64,000 nucleotides of DNA, from contig CACJRI010000005.1 of assembly GCA_902595715.1 (NCBI GenBank), positions 1 to 64,000 on the forward strand, in the 5' to 3' direction. The translations under genes and the position numbers were made by a program. The notes under the pieces are model-generated. The model was not told the DNA's origin. It made no database searches and was given only the letters and a program-made list of their open reading frames with translations. This DNA comes from an uncultured SAR86 cluster bacterium (GTDB lineage: Bacteria > Pseudomonadota > Gammaproteobacteria > Magnimaribacterales > AG-339-G14). Positions 57,325-64,000 of the stretch are shown in pieces (positions within the stretch are counted from its first letter, which is position 1; every line of letters starts with the position of its first letter).

Positions 57325-57731
57325 TGTCAGATACTATAGAACTGAGAATTTACTATGAAGATACGGATGCACAAGGCTTAGTTTTTTACGCTAATTATCT
57401 TAAATATTTTGAAAGGGCTAGAACTGAATTTCTAAGAAAGTGTGGTTATCTACAAAACGAGCTATTAGACAAAAACATTATTTTCATCGTCAATAAATTA
57501 GACATTCATTACAAAAAACCTGTCCTATTAGATCAATTAATAAAAATAGAATCTTCTCTTTTGGAATTAAAGAAAGCTAGTTTTAGTTTCAACCAAAGAG
57601 TTATTATAAATTCACAAATAATGTGTGAAGCTAATGTATTATGCGGCTGTGTTGATCTTAAAACTAAAAAACCCATTGCTCTTCCAGACGAGCTAAGAAA
57701 AAAGATGTTAGATAAAAAAAATGCAAGCTGA
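57324..57731 (+). CDS. ybgC: YbgC-type acyl-CoA thioesterase
   Basis: This 135-residue hot-dog thioesterase is associated with the Tol-Pal operon. YYEDTDAQGLVFYANYLKYFERARTEFL holds the catalytic aspartate in YEDTDAQG. It starts at an ATG inside the preceding stop (TAATG) and overlaps tolQ by 11 bases. Its substrate in vivo is uncertain. Confidence 0.94.
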   Translation: MSDTIELRIYYEDTDAQGLVFYANYLKYFERARTEFLRKCGYLQNELLDKNIIFIVNKLDIHYKKPVLLDQLIKIESSLLELKKASFSFNQRVIINSQIMCEANVLCGCVDLKTKKPIALPDELRKKMLDKKNAS

Positions 57732-58392
57732 ATTAAGTTTTGTAGATTTATTTTTAGGAGCGAGCCTAGTTGTTCAACTAGTGATGATAATTTTGTTCAT
57801 TTTGGCTGGAACCTCCTGGTGGTTTATTTTTGATAAGTGGCTTACCTTGACCAGAGCGAGACAGGATATTTATCAGTTTGAAAACCATTTTTGGAATTCT
57901 AAAAATATTGAAAAAATTTTTAATGAACTCAATCGTAAGGAAAATAATTTTGGACTATCTCAAATTTTTGTTATTTCTCATGAAGAATTTCTAAAGGCAG
58001 AAAATTTTGAAAAAGCTGAAGATCGTATCAATAAATCAACGGAAATAATAATTAATAGGCAAGAAGAAAGATTAGAAGAAGGATTATCTTTCCTTTCTAC
58101 TGTAGCGTCTGTAAGCCCCTTTATAGGTCTGTTTGGAACTGTATGGGGAGTTATGAACGCTTTTAGTGGTTTAGCACAGCTTTCCCAAGTATCAATTAAT
58201 GCAGTAGCTCCAGGAATATCTGAAGCACTGGTAGCAACTGCCTTAGGCCTTTTCGCGGCTATTCCTGCTCTTATTTCTTATAATTGGAGTGTTAAGACAA
58301 TTGATATAATTATTAAAAGTTACGAAAATTTTACATCTGAACTTTTAATAACTTACCAAGAATTCAATGTCCAAGAGACGACAAAAAAGTAG
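57721..58392 (+). CDS. tolQ: Tol-Pal proton-channel subunit TolQ
   Basis: TolQ and TolR use the proton gradient to drive TolA during outer-membrane constriction. The 223-residue protein has three membrane segments, with SVSPFIGLFGTVWGVMNAFSGLA and APGISEALVATALGLFAAIPALI as the family-defining second and third helices. It overlaps tolR by 26 bases. Confidence 0.97.
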   Translation: MQAELSFVDLFLGASLVVQLVMIILFILAGTSWWFIFDKWLTLTRARQDIYQFENHFWNSKNIEKIFNELNRKENNFGLSQIFVISHEEFLKAENFEKAEDRINKSTEIIINRQEERLEEGLSFLSTVASVSPFIGLFGTVWGVMNAFSGLAQLSQVSINAVAPGISEALVATALGLFAAIPALISYNWSVKTIDIIIKSYENFTSELLITYQEFNVQETTKK

Positions 58393-58798
58393 AAAACTTT
58401 TAACCGAAATTAACGTAATTCCATATGTGGATATTTCACTAGTTTTGCTAGTTATTTTTATGGTCGCAACACCATTTATGATTCAAGGAATTGATCTTGA
58501 TTTACCAAAAACGGAAGCACAAGCTCTTAATAAATCTAAAGATGATAATTTAACAATTTCAATAAGTAAGGAGGGCTTCTTTTCTCTTGACCTAGGCGAA
58601 AAGAATGAAATTTATAAAAGTTTTCAGTCATTTGAAGAACAGTTAGAAAAAATTTTAAAAAACAATCCTAAAGTAGAGATATTTTTAAGAGCAGATAAGG
58701 AAACGCTTTATGAAAATGTTGCTCAAACAATGTCTTTGATCAAAAAATTTAAAACAGATTCTATTAATCTCATAACCGAACCCATTAAAAATGAATAA
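58367..58798 (+). CDS. tolR: Tol-Pal subunit TolR
   Basis: This 143-residue ExbD/TolR protein has a basic N-terminus, EINVIPYVDISLVLLVIFMVATPF with the proton-carrying aspartate (PYVDISL), and a small periplasmic domain (LRADKETLYENVAQTM). It overlaps tolQ by 26 bases and tolA by 8. Confidence 0.97.
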   Translation: MSKRRQKSRKLLTEINVIPYVDISLVLLVIFMVATPFMIQGIDLDLPKTEAQALNKSKDDNLTISISKEGFFSLDLGEKNEIYKSFQSFEEQLEKILKNNPKVEIFLRADKETLYENVAQTMSLIKKFKTDSINLITEPIKNE

Positions 58799-59411
58799 AG
58801 CTTTAACTAGTTTAAATACTTTTTTTTTAATTCTTTTATTTTTATCTTTAATTTTTTCTGTATTTTCTGTCCCAAAACTTAATGTTGATGAGCAACAATC
58901 AATTAAGGTGAATTTTTACGAGTTAAGTCAACAAGATGACATATTGTTCGATTCATCTATCCCAAATGTAACAATTAAACAAGAAACAAAAAAATCCTCT
59001 TTAACTGATAAAAAGATAGAACCTTCAGAAGCAGCAGTTGTTTCAAAATTTAAATTTAATAAATCAGATATCAAAAACGAAATTAGCAAAATTAAGCTTT
59101 CAAAAGAAAGAGAAGATATTTTGAGAATTTCAGCTATCATCCAGTCAAGAATTTCTTCAATTTGGATTAAACCTAATTCTTTAAGTGAGTCTTTAATAAC
59201 AAAAGTATCAATAAATCTTGCTCCCTCAGGAGAAATATTAAATTTTAAGTTGATTGAGCCAAGTTCTAATAATTCTTTTAATGAATCTATTTTAACGGCA
59301 ATGAATAAAATGACTTTTTTAGAAGACGTCAAGTTTCTCGATAGAAAGCTATTTGAAGAGAACTTTAGGAACTTTAATTTAGTTTTTAAATCATCTGGGG
59401 AGATAGAGTGA
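58791..59411 (+). CDS. tolA: TolA, short form
   Basis: TolA spans the periplasm to pull Pal. This 206-residue protein has an N-terminal membrane helix (about residues 9-26), a short connecting region, and a C-terminal TonB-like domain (ISAIIQSRISSIWIKP; VSINLAPSGEILNFKLIEPS). E. coli TolA is 421 residues with a 220-residue Ala/Lys-rich helix; that helix is nearly absent. The call rests on operon place and the C-terminal domain. Confidence 0.85.
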   Translation: MNKALTSLNTFFLILLFLSLIFSVFSVPKLNVDEQQSIKVNFYELSQQDDILFDSSIPNVTIKQETKKSSLTDKKIEPSEAAVVSKFKFNKSDIKNEISKIKLSKEREDILRISAIIQSRISSIWIKPNSLSESLITKVSINLAPSGEILNFKLIEPSSNNSFNESILTAMNKMTFLEDVKFLDRKLFEENFRNFNLVFKSSGEIE

Positions 59412-60691
59412 TTAAGTTTTTCTTTTTGGTAGTTTTTTTGGTTTCTAACAATATATTTTCTATCTTAGAAATAGAAATTTTAAAAGGAAGCGATAATCTA
59501 TCAAAAGTTGCATTTGTGCCTTTTGGAGTAGAAGACGGCATTGAAGAAAGTTATGGAGGACAAATATCTAAATTTATTGAAGGAAATATGCTTTTGTTTG
59601 GCGAGTTTGAAAATTTAGATGAAAGTGAAATGCTTTCTTATCCTTCATCAGAGAGTGATTTTTATTATAGAGACTGGAAGATACAGGGAGTGGATTATTC
59701 TTTAATCGGCAAAGTAAACTCTGTTAATTCTTTAGGTAATCTCAATATTTCATATTCTTTATTCAACATAAATAGAAGAATAAAGATATTAGAGGGCGAA
59801 ATCATTGGAAGTGAAAATAATCTTGAGGGCATATCAAAAATAATTAGTAATAGAATTTATGAGCAAATTACAGGTTTGAAAGGTATATTTGATACTAAAC
59901 TAGCTTATGTAGTGAACTCTGATCCAGAGACATATCAAATCTGTATTTCAAATATAGATGGAAAAAATGAACAAATCCTTTTTACTTCTAAAGCTCCTAT
60001 AATGTCACCTGACTGGTCGCCAGATAGAAAAAAAATTGCCTATGTGTCATTCGAAAATGGCTTAGCTGAAATTTTTATTCAAGACCTAATATCTGGCCAG
60101 CGAGATTCAATTCAAGCTTTAGGAATGACAAATAGTGCTCCAGTATGGTCACCTGATGGGAAAAGCTTAGCTTTGGTTGTTTCTTTTTCTGGCAATCCTG
60201 ATATTTTTTTATATTCTTTAAATAATAAAAAATTGACAAGACTAACTAATCATTACGGAATAGATACTGAGCCATCTTGGTCTCCAGATTCAAAAAAAAT
60301 AATATTTACGTCTGATAGAACAGGTTCCCCTCAGCTATATGAAATAAACACAAAATCTAAAAGAAAAAAAAGATTAACAAGAGATGGGAATTATAATGCT
60401 AGAGGTAGATATTTTCCCGATGGAAAATCCATATTTTTTGTCCACGGAAATGATGGAAATTTCCAAATTGCAACAAAAAAACTTTCAAGCAGATATATAG
60501 AAACTTTAACTTCTACTTCACTTGATGAGTCTCCAGCCATTTCTCCAAATGGAAATATAATCATATATGCTACAAAGGATGGAACTAATGGTTACTTAGG
60601 AGGTATTACTTTAGATGGAAAATCCAGGTTTTCACTACCAGTCAAAAATGGATCAGTGAGAGAGCCAGCTTGGTCACCATTATTAAATTAA
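59408..60691 (+). CDS. tolB: Tol-Pal periplasmic protein TolB
   Basis: TolB is a secreted beta-propeller that binds Pal. The 427-residue precursor has a signal peptide (about residues 1-18), an N-terminal alpha/beta domain, and propeller blades with repeated PxWSPDxK motifs (SPDWSPDRKKIAYVS; PVWSPDGKSLALV; PSWSPDSKKIIFTSDRTG). It starts at a GTG overlapping the tolA stop (GTGA). Confidence 0.96.
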   Translation: MIKFFFLVVFLVSNNIFSILEIEILKGSDNLSKVAFVPFGVEDGIEESYGGQISKFIEGNMLLFGEFENLDESEMLSYPSSESDFYYRDWKIQGVDYSLIGKVNSVNSLGNLNISYSLFNINRRIKILEGEIIGSENNLEGISKIISNRIYEQITGLKGIFDTKLAYVVNSDPETYQICISNIDGKNEQILFTSKAPIMSPDWSPDRKKIAYVSFENGLAEIFIQDLISGQRDSIQALGMTNSAPVWSPDGKSLALVVSFSGNPDIFLYSLNNKKLTRLTNHYGIDTEPSWSPDSKKIIFTSDRTGSPQLYEINTKSKRKKRLTRDGNYNARGRYFPDGKSIFFVHGNDGNFQIATKKLSSRYIETLTSTSLDESPAISPNGNIIIYATKDGTNGYLGGITLDGKSRFSLPVKNGSVREPAWSPLLN

Positions 60692-60732
60692 ACAAAACTT
60701 AATTTAAAATTTCTTGTCTAAAAGAAAAGTAT

Positions 60733-60755
60733 TATAATTACCCTTATAGAAGGAG
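60733..60755 (+). promoter_or_regulatory. Possible pal promoter -10 and ribosome site
   Basis: A perfect TATAAT lies at 60733-60738 in the 71-base tolB-pal gap, and AGGAG at 60751-60755 is 7 bases before the pal ATG. No good -35 is spaced correctly. A separate promoter would fit the abundance of Pal. Confidence 0.5.
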
Positions 60756-60762
60756 CTATTAA

Positions 60763-61242
60763 ATGAGGAGACTATTTATGGAACCAATTGGAATATTTAT
60801 TTTAGCTATGATTTGTCAGGTATATTCTTGCGCTGCAAATGTGTCAGATTCAGTTGAACGAATGCAATATGCCTCTGTAGCTGGGGAAGAGTATCTTCAA
60901 GAAGAAAAGCTCGATACTAACTTAGGTGACAAGGTTTTCTTTGAATTTGATAAATCAAGTTTAGACGCTGAAGATAAAAATCTTCTTGAGCAATATCTGC
61001 CTTTTATCAAAAAAGCAAAAATAGTTCGTTTAGAAGGTCATTGCGATGAAAGAGGTACTAGAGAATATAATTTGGCCCTTGGAGAAAGAAGAGCTCTTGA
61101 GGTGAGAGACTTTCTAATTGTGAAGGGAGTTTCAGGCAAGAAGATAAGAGTGGTAAGTTTTGGGGAAGAAAAGCCGCTTAAAAGCGCATCAAATGAAAAT
61201 GCTTGGGCTGAGAATAGAAGAGTAGAAATCTCTCTTTATTAA
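60763..61242 (+). CDS. pal: Peptidoglycan-associated lipoprotein Pal
   Basis: Pal anchors the outer membrane to peptidoglycan. The 159-residue protein has a lipoprotein signal with the cysteine in VYSCAANV (the -2 Tyr is unusual for a lipobox), a linker, and an OmpA-like domain: FFEFDKSSLD, RLEGHCDERGTREYN and AWAENRRVEI. It has its own strong ribosome site. Confidence 0.95.
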   Translation: MRRLFMEPIGIFILAMICQVYSCAANVSDSVERMQYASVAGEEYLQEEKLDTNLGDKVFFEFDKSSLDAEDKNLLEQYLPFIKKAKIVRLEGHCDERGTREYNLALGERRALEVRDFLIVKGVSGKKIRVVSFGEEKPLKSASNENAWAENRRVEISLY

Positions 61243-61243
61243 T

Positions 61244-61945
61244 TTGAAATTTCTAAAAAGCTTTTTATTTACATTTCTTTTAAGTTCTTCAAACTTTGCA
61301 TTTTTGCAAAATAATGAATCTATAGAACTTCTTCTTGAAAAAATTAATCTATTAAAGAAAGAAATAGAATCTTTAACAGCTTCAATCGAAACTAATAACT
61401 TAACGATCGCAAGGTCAGAAGAAGCAAACCAAATTAGATATGTTGATTTAGATAAAAGAATCCATCTTTTAGAAACAAAACTTCTATTTGAGGATAATCA
61501 AGATCAAGAACCTATCGAAGATTCAATAAACCCTCTTTCAGGTTTAGTTGAGGAAGATATTGATTCAGGAGAGTTTAGTCTTTGGTCAAATTCAATGAAA
61601 CTTCTAGATAATTCTAGATATTCAGAAGCAGCAGAAAACTTAAGGCTTTTAATACTCTCATATCCTGATGGGACATATACTGGCGATGCATATTTTTGGT
61701 TGGGAGAAATATATTTGGTACAAGAAATGTTTGAAGATTCAGCAGAAATTTTAAATGCTTTTTCAATAAGATTTGAACAACATCCAAGAAAAGCAGATGG
61801 CTTATATAAACTTGCTCTTGCTAGATTAAACTTAGATGACTTGTCTACGGCACAATCTCTCTTACAAGAAGTTATAAGTAATTATCCAAATTCAGGAGCT
61901 GCTTTACTTGCTGAACAAGATTTAATTAAATTAAATTCTCAATAG
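61244..61945 (+). CDS. cpoB: Tol-Pal coordinating protein CpoB (YbgF)
   Basis: CpoB links Tol action with PBP1B in E. coli. The 233-residue precursor has a signal peptide (KFLKSFLFTFLLSSSNFAF), an N-terminal coiled coil (LLLEKINLLKKEIESLTASIE), and C-terminal TPR repeats (DNSRYSEAAENLRLLILSYPDG; GDAYFWLGEIYL). The TTG one base after pal is the start that gives the signal. It closes the tol-pal run. Confidence 0.93.
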   Translation: MKFLKSFLFTFLLSSSNFAFLQNNESIELLLEKINLLKKEIESLTASIETNNLTIARSEEANQIRYVDLDKRIHLLETKLLFEDNQDQEPIEDSINPLSGLVEEDIDSGEFSLWSNSMKLLDNSRYSEAAENLRLLILSYPDGTYTGDAYFWLGEIYLVQEMFEDSAEILNAFSIRFEQHPRKADGLYKLALARLNLDDLSTAQSLLQEVISNYPNSGAALLAEQDLIKLNSQ

Positions 61946-61948
61946 AGG

Positions 61949-61954
61949 TATAAT
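61949..61954 (+). promoter_or_regulatory. -10 box of the tRNA-Lys promoter
   Basis: A perfect TATAAT lies 12 bases upstream of the mature tRNA and 4 bases after the cpoB stop. A weak -35 (TTAAAT, 61926-61931, 17-base spacer) falls within cpoB. Confidence 0.65.
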
Positions 61955-61965
61955 CCCTTTTTTTT

Positions 61966-62041
61966 GGGTCGTTAGCTCAGTTGGTAGAGCAGTTGGCTTT
62001 TAATCAATTGGTCATAGGTTCGAATCCTATACGACCCACCA
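61966..62041 (+). tRNA. tRNA-Lys (anticodon TTT)
   Basis: This 76-base tRNA has the acceptor stem GGGTCGT/ACGACCC with encoded CCA, a D arm AGCTCAGTTGGTAGAGC, a T arm with GGTTCGAATCC, and the anticodon loop CTTTTAA with TTT at 61999-62001. It is nearly identical to E. coli tRNA-Lys; the lowest anticodon-stem pair is G-U. crcB begins 5 bases after its CCA end. Confidence 0.98.
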
Positions 62042-62046
62042 AAAAT

Positions 62047-62403
62047 ATGATTTATTTTTTGATTGGTGTCGGTGCATTCTTTGGAGCTATTTCAAGATAC
62101 TTTCTAAGCGGTTACCTTGAAAAAATTTTACTTTTTGGATTTCCCTTAGGCACAGTAATCATAAACCTTATTGGTTGTTATCTAATTGGTGTTTTTCTTG
62201 CTTTTAATCTCTCTAATAAAGATTTAATTGGACCTATCGTAGCAATCGGATATTTAAGCTCTTTCACGACTTTTTCAGCATTTACAAAAGAGATTTTTTT
62301 ATTTTCAAATTCAAATGGATGGATCCCTTCTATTTTCATTGCTTTAATAATTTCTTCTCTTTGTGTATTCTCTACTTTTATGGGACACAAGATGTTTTCT
62401 TAA
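62047..62403 (+). CDS. crcB: Fluoride exporter CrcB (Fluc)
   Basis: This 118-residue, four-helix protein forms dual-topology dimers that export fluoride. The family motifs are NLIGCYLIG and GYLSSFTTFSAFTKE (the TTFS channel motif). The ATG at 62047 is chosen because upstream in-frame codons would translate the tRNA. Only AAAAT separates it from the tRNA CCA end, with no ribosome site. No fluoride riboswitch is visible. Confidence 0.92.
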   Translation: MIYFLIGVGAFFGAISRYFLSGYLEKILLFGFPLGTVIINLIGCYLIGVFLAFNLSNKDLIGPIVAIGYLSSFTTFSAFTKEIFLFSNSNGWIPSIFIALIISSLCVFSTFMGHKMFS

Positions 62404-62405
62404 AA

Positions 62406-62750
62406 ATGACTAAGACTATTTTTGAAAAAATTATTGATAAGGAGCTTCCTGCAAATATTATTTTTGAAGATGATAAGTGCATAGTTATAGAAGATATTTC
62501 TCCTAAGGCGCCAATTCATCTCTTAGTTATACCTAAAAAGCCAATAAAGATGCTCTCAGACGCAAGTGAAAAGGATCAAGCATTACTAGGTCATCTTATG
62601 ATGACCGTAAAAAAAGTTTCAGAACAACTAAATATAAAAGATAACTTTAACGTAGTTATAAATAATGGGGAAAAGGCAGGGCAGACAGTTTTTCATTTGC
62701 ACTTGCACTTATTATCAGGGAAAAACTTTTCAGACTTTCTTCCTGCTTAA
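62406..62750 (+). CDS. HIT-family nucleotide-binding protein (HinT-like)
   Basis: This 114-residue histidine-triad protein has FEKIIDKELPANIIFEDD, SPKAPIHLLVIPKK and the catalytic triad VFHLHLHLLSG. HinT members hydrolyse AMP-lysine and purine phosphoramidates. The ATG at 62406 follows crcB by 2 bases. Its TAA overlaps the convergent protease stop within TTAA. Confidence 0.94.
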   Translation: MTKTIFEKIIDKELPANIIFEDDKCIVIEDISPKAPIHLLVIPKKPIKMLSDASEKDQALLGHLMMTVKKVSEQLNIKDNFNVVINNGEKAGQTVFHLHLHLLSGKNFSDFLPA

Positions 62751-64000
62751 GACAATTCACTTATTGCTCTTTTTGTAGCAAAAATTTCTTCTAGTCTCTT
62801 TATGATGCTCTCTCTAATTTCAAAAAGATTTTGAGATAAAGATAAAGCTTCTTTCAGTTGAAAAACAGCTGCATCATGTCGCCCTGTCAGAATAAAGAAT
62901 TCAGCTCTAGATCTGTGAAGTTCAAGTATATTGCCTGATAGACCTTGAGCCTCAGCAAGTTTGTACCAAATATTAGGGTCTGTTTGTCTTTCTTTCGATA
63001 AACTCTTAAGAAGCTTTTCAGCAACTTCTGATTGTTCATTTTTAATATAAGCATCAGCCAAAAGAATTGAAGCTGAGTAATTATTTTCGTGAATTTCTAA
63101 AATATTTTTGCCTAATGATATTGCTTCATAATAATTTCCAGCAGCTAAATGAAGTTCCATTAAACTCGACTCTAAAACTAGATTATTAGGAATTTCCTTA
63201 ATAAGTTTCCTCAGAAGTGAGAAGCTACTATCGAAATCATTCAAATTTTTGTATGCCAATGACAATCCATAACTTCCAGAATATGAAATATTGTTAATAT
63301 CAGATTTTTGGTCTTTCTTATATTTTCTGATTAGTTTTTTCAAATCTTTATTTGCCCATATCTCTGCTCTCTTTTGCATAAAATAAAAGTCAATATTATC
63401 TCTAAAAGAATTCTGGGCAGTTTTCTTTAGGCTGTCGGCTCTTATTCTCATATCACTAAGCCGTTCACTAGGCAAAGGATGAGTCATCAAATAAGAAAAT
63501 TGTTCTGAATCTTCGTTTTGATATTTACTTTGCATTCTTTGGAACATCATTGTCATATCATCGGGATTGAAACCTGCTTTTACTAAATTATTAAAACCTA
63601 TTCTATCGGCTTCTTTTTCATTACTTCTTGTAAAGTTTATAGACATTTGTTGCATTGCAGCAGGAGCAATCAAAATTGCTTCAGGATTTCTTGAGGCAGC
63701 AGCTACTGCGATACTTCCCAAAACCATTAAAGCATTTGCAAGGGGAGAGACTTTATTTTGACTTCTTGCATAATGTCTTTGACTCAAATGAGCTAACTCA
63801 TGACACATAACTGATGCTAACTCTCCTTCTTTTTCTGTATTTAGGAACATACCTAAATTTATTCCGATTATTCCTCCTGGAGCAGCAAATGCATTTATAG
63901 TTTTATCTTCTAGAATAATAAATTCAAACCTTCTATCTCGAACTTCGCTAGTTTCAGAAAGACGATAAATTAAATCTTCAAGGTAAGTTCTCATCAGTGG
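62747..64000 (-). CDS. bepA: BepA-type M48 metalloprotease with TPR domain, N-terminus cut by window edge
   Basis: BepA is a periplasmic zinc protease and chaperone for outer-membrane assembly. The frame is open to the last base; 417 residues are visible. Zinc ligands are in CHELAHLSQRH (HExxH) and NEKEADRIG, and NAFAAPGGIIGINLGMF precedes them as in the family. TPR-like helices (about the last 180 residues) follow. The signal peptide and first roughly 60 residues lie beyond the window, and the ATG at 63994 is internal. Confidence 0.9.
   Translation of the reverse strand, partial: PLMRTYLEDLIYRLSETSEVRDRRFEFIILEDKTINAFAAPGGIIGINLGMFLNTEKEGELASVMCHELAHLSQRHYARSQNKVSPLANALMVLGSIAVAAASRNPEAILIAPAAMQQMSINFTRSNEKEADRIGFNNLVKAGFNPDDMTMMFQRMQSKYQNEDSEQFSYLMTHPLPSERLSDMRIRADSLKKTAQNSFRDNIDFYFMQKRAEIWANKDLKKLIRKYKKDQKSDINNISYSGSYGLSLAYKNLNDFDSSFSLLRKLIKEIPNNLVLESSLMELHLAAGNYYEAISLGKNILEIHENNYSASILLADAYIKNEQSEVAEKLLKSLSKERQTDPNIWYKLAEAQGLSGNILELHRSRAEFFILTGRHDAAVFQLKEALSLSQNLFEIRESIIKRLEEIFATKRAISELS

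Noticed and set aside
62042-62046. Fluoride riboswitch before crcB
   Set aside because: Only 5 bases separate the tRNA from the ATG, leaving no room for an aptamer.
62178-62390. Antisense frame over crcB
   Set aside because: It is a shadow of a recognised membrane protein gene with no independent support.

Overview
The window is one uninterrupted stretch of core bacterial chromosome, AT-rich (about one third GC by eye) and very densely packed. Gene order is that of a gammaproteobacterium: prmC-moeB; gatBAC divergent from mreBCD; kdsD/lptC/lptB; murA-hisG-hisD; a DegS-like protease; rplM-rpsI-petABC-sspA; lpoA/rsmI-rnpB-mraZ-dcw; rpsF-rpsR-rplI-dnaB-alr; pyrG-kdsA-eno-ftsB-ispD-ispF-surE-pcm; fdxA-cinA-recA; aspS-yebC-ybgC-tolQRAB-pal-cpoB. 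Low GC, near-zero spacers, many overlapping start/stop codons and missing members of conserved neighbourhoods suggest a streamlined marine lineage such as SAR86. That placement is inference; no rRNA gene is present to test it. I see no mobile element, prophage or CRISPR array.

Layout. 1-4458: prmC (cut by the left edge), moeB, a cytoplasmic GH84 glycoside hydrolase, a DmdB-like acyl-CoA ligase and a MaoC hydratase. 4451-7606 (-): gatB, gatA, gatC. 7687-10083: mreBCD cell-shape genes. 10093-12418 (-): lptB, lptC, kdsD. 12469-16270: orphan mlaC, murA, hisG, hisD. 16274-17047 (-): DegS-type protease without PDZ. 17105-21076: rplM, rpsI, cytochrome bc1 (petABC), sspA. 21079-22960: lpoA-like (-) and rsmI (+) with interlocked start codons. 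22974-23310: RNase P RNA. 23433-39034: a division and wall cluster (mraZ to ddl) in which ftsQ-ftsA-ftsZ lie between ftsL and ftsI. 39107-44237: rpsF with a long repetitive acidic tail, rpsR, rplI, dnaB, alr and a diiron protein. 44303-50885: pyrG, kdsA, eno, ftsB, ispD, ispF, surE, pcm. 50888-52795: fdxA (-), cinA C-terminal type, and recA with an SOS box. 52775-57731: proS (-), fmdB, aspS, yebC, a PD-(D/E)XK nuclease where ruvCAB normally lie, ybgC. 57721-61945: Tol-Pal. 61966-64000: tRNA-Lys, crcB, a HIT protein and a BepA-type protease cut by the right edge.

The genes are mainly those of envelope growth: UDP-MurNAc-pentapeptide synthesis (murA, alr, ddl, murC-F, mraY, murG), septation (FtsA/Z/L/B/Q/W/I), elongation (MreBCD), outer-membrane supply (KdsD, KdsA, LptBC, MlaC) and Tol-Pal constriction, alongside translation, respiration and recombination.

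The most unusual content is at the level of domains and neighbourhoods. FtsQ appears to lack its POTRA domain, DegS its PDZ domain and ProRS its editing insert, and TolA and LpoA are short. ruvCAB, rpoS/nlpD/mutS, lptA/kdsC/rpoN and mlaFEDB are absent from their usual places. A small PD-(D/E)XK nuclease fills the ruvCAB slot, and ribosomal protein S6 carries a roughly 165-residue amphipathic repeat tail.
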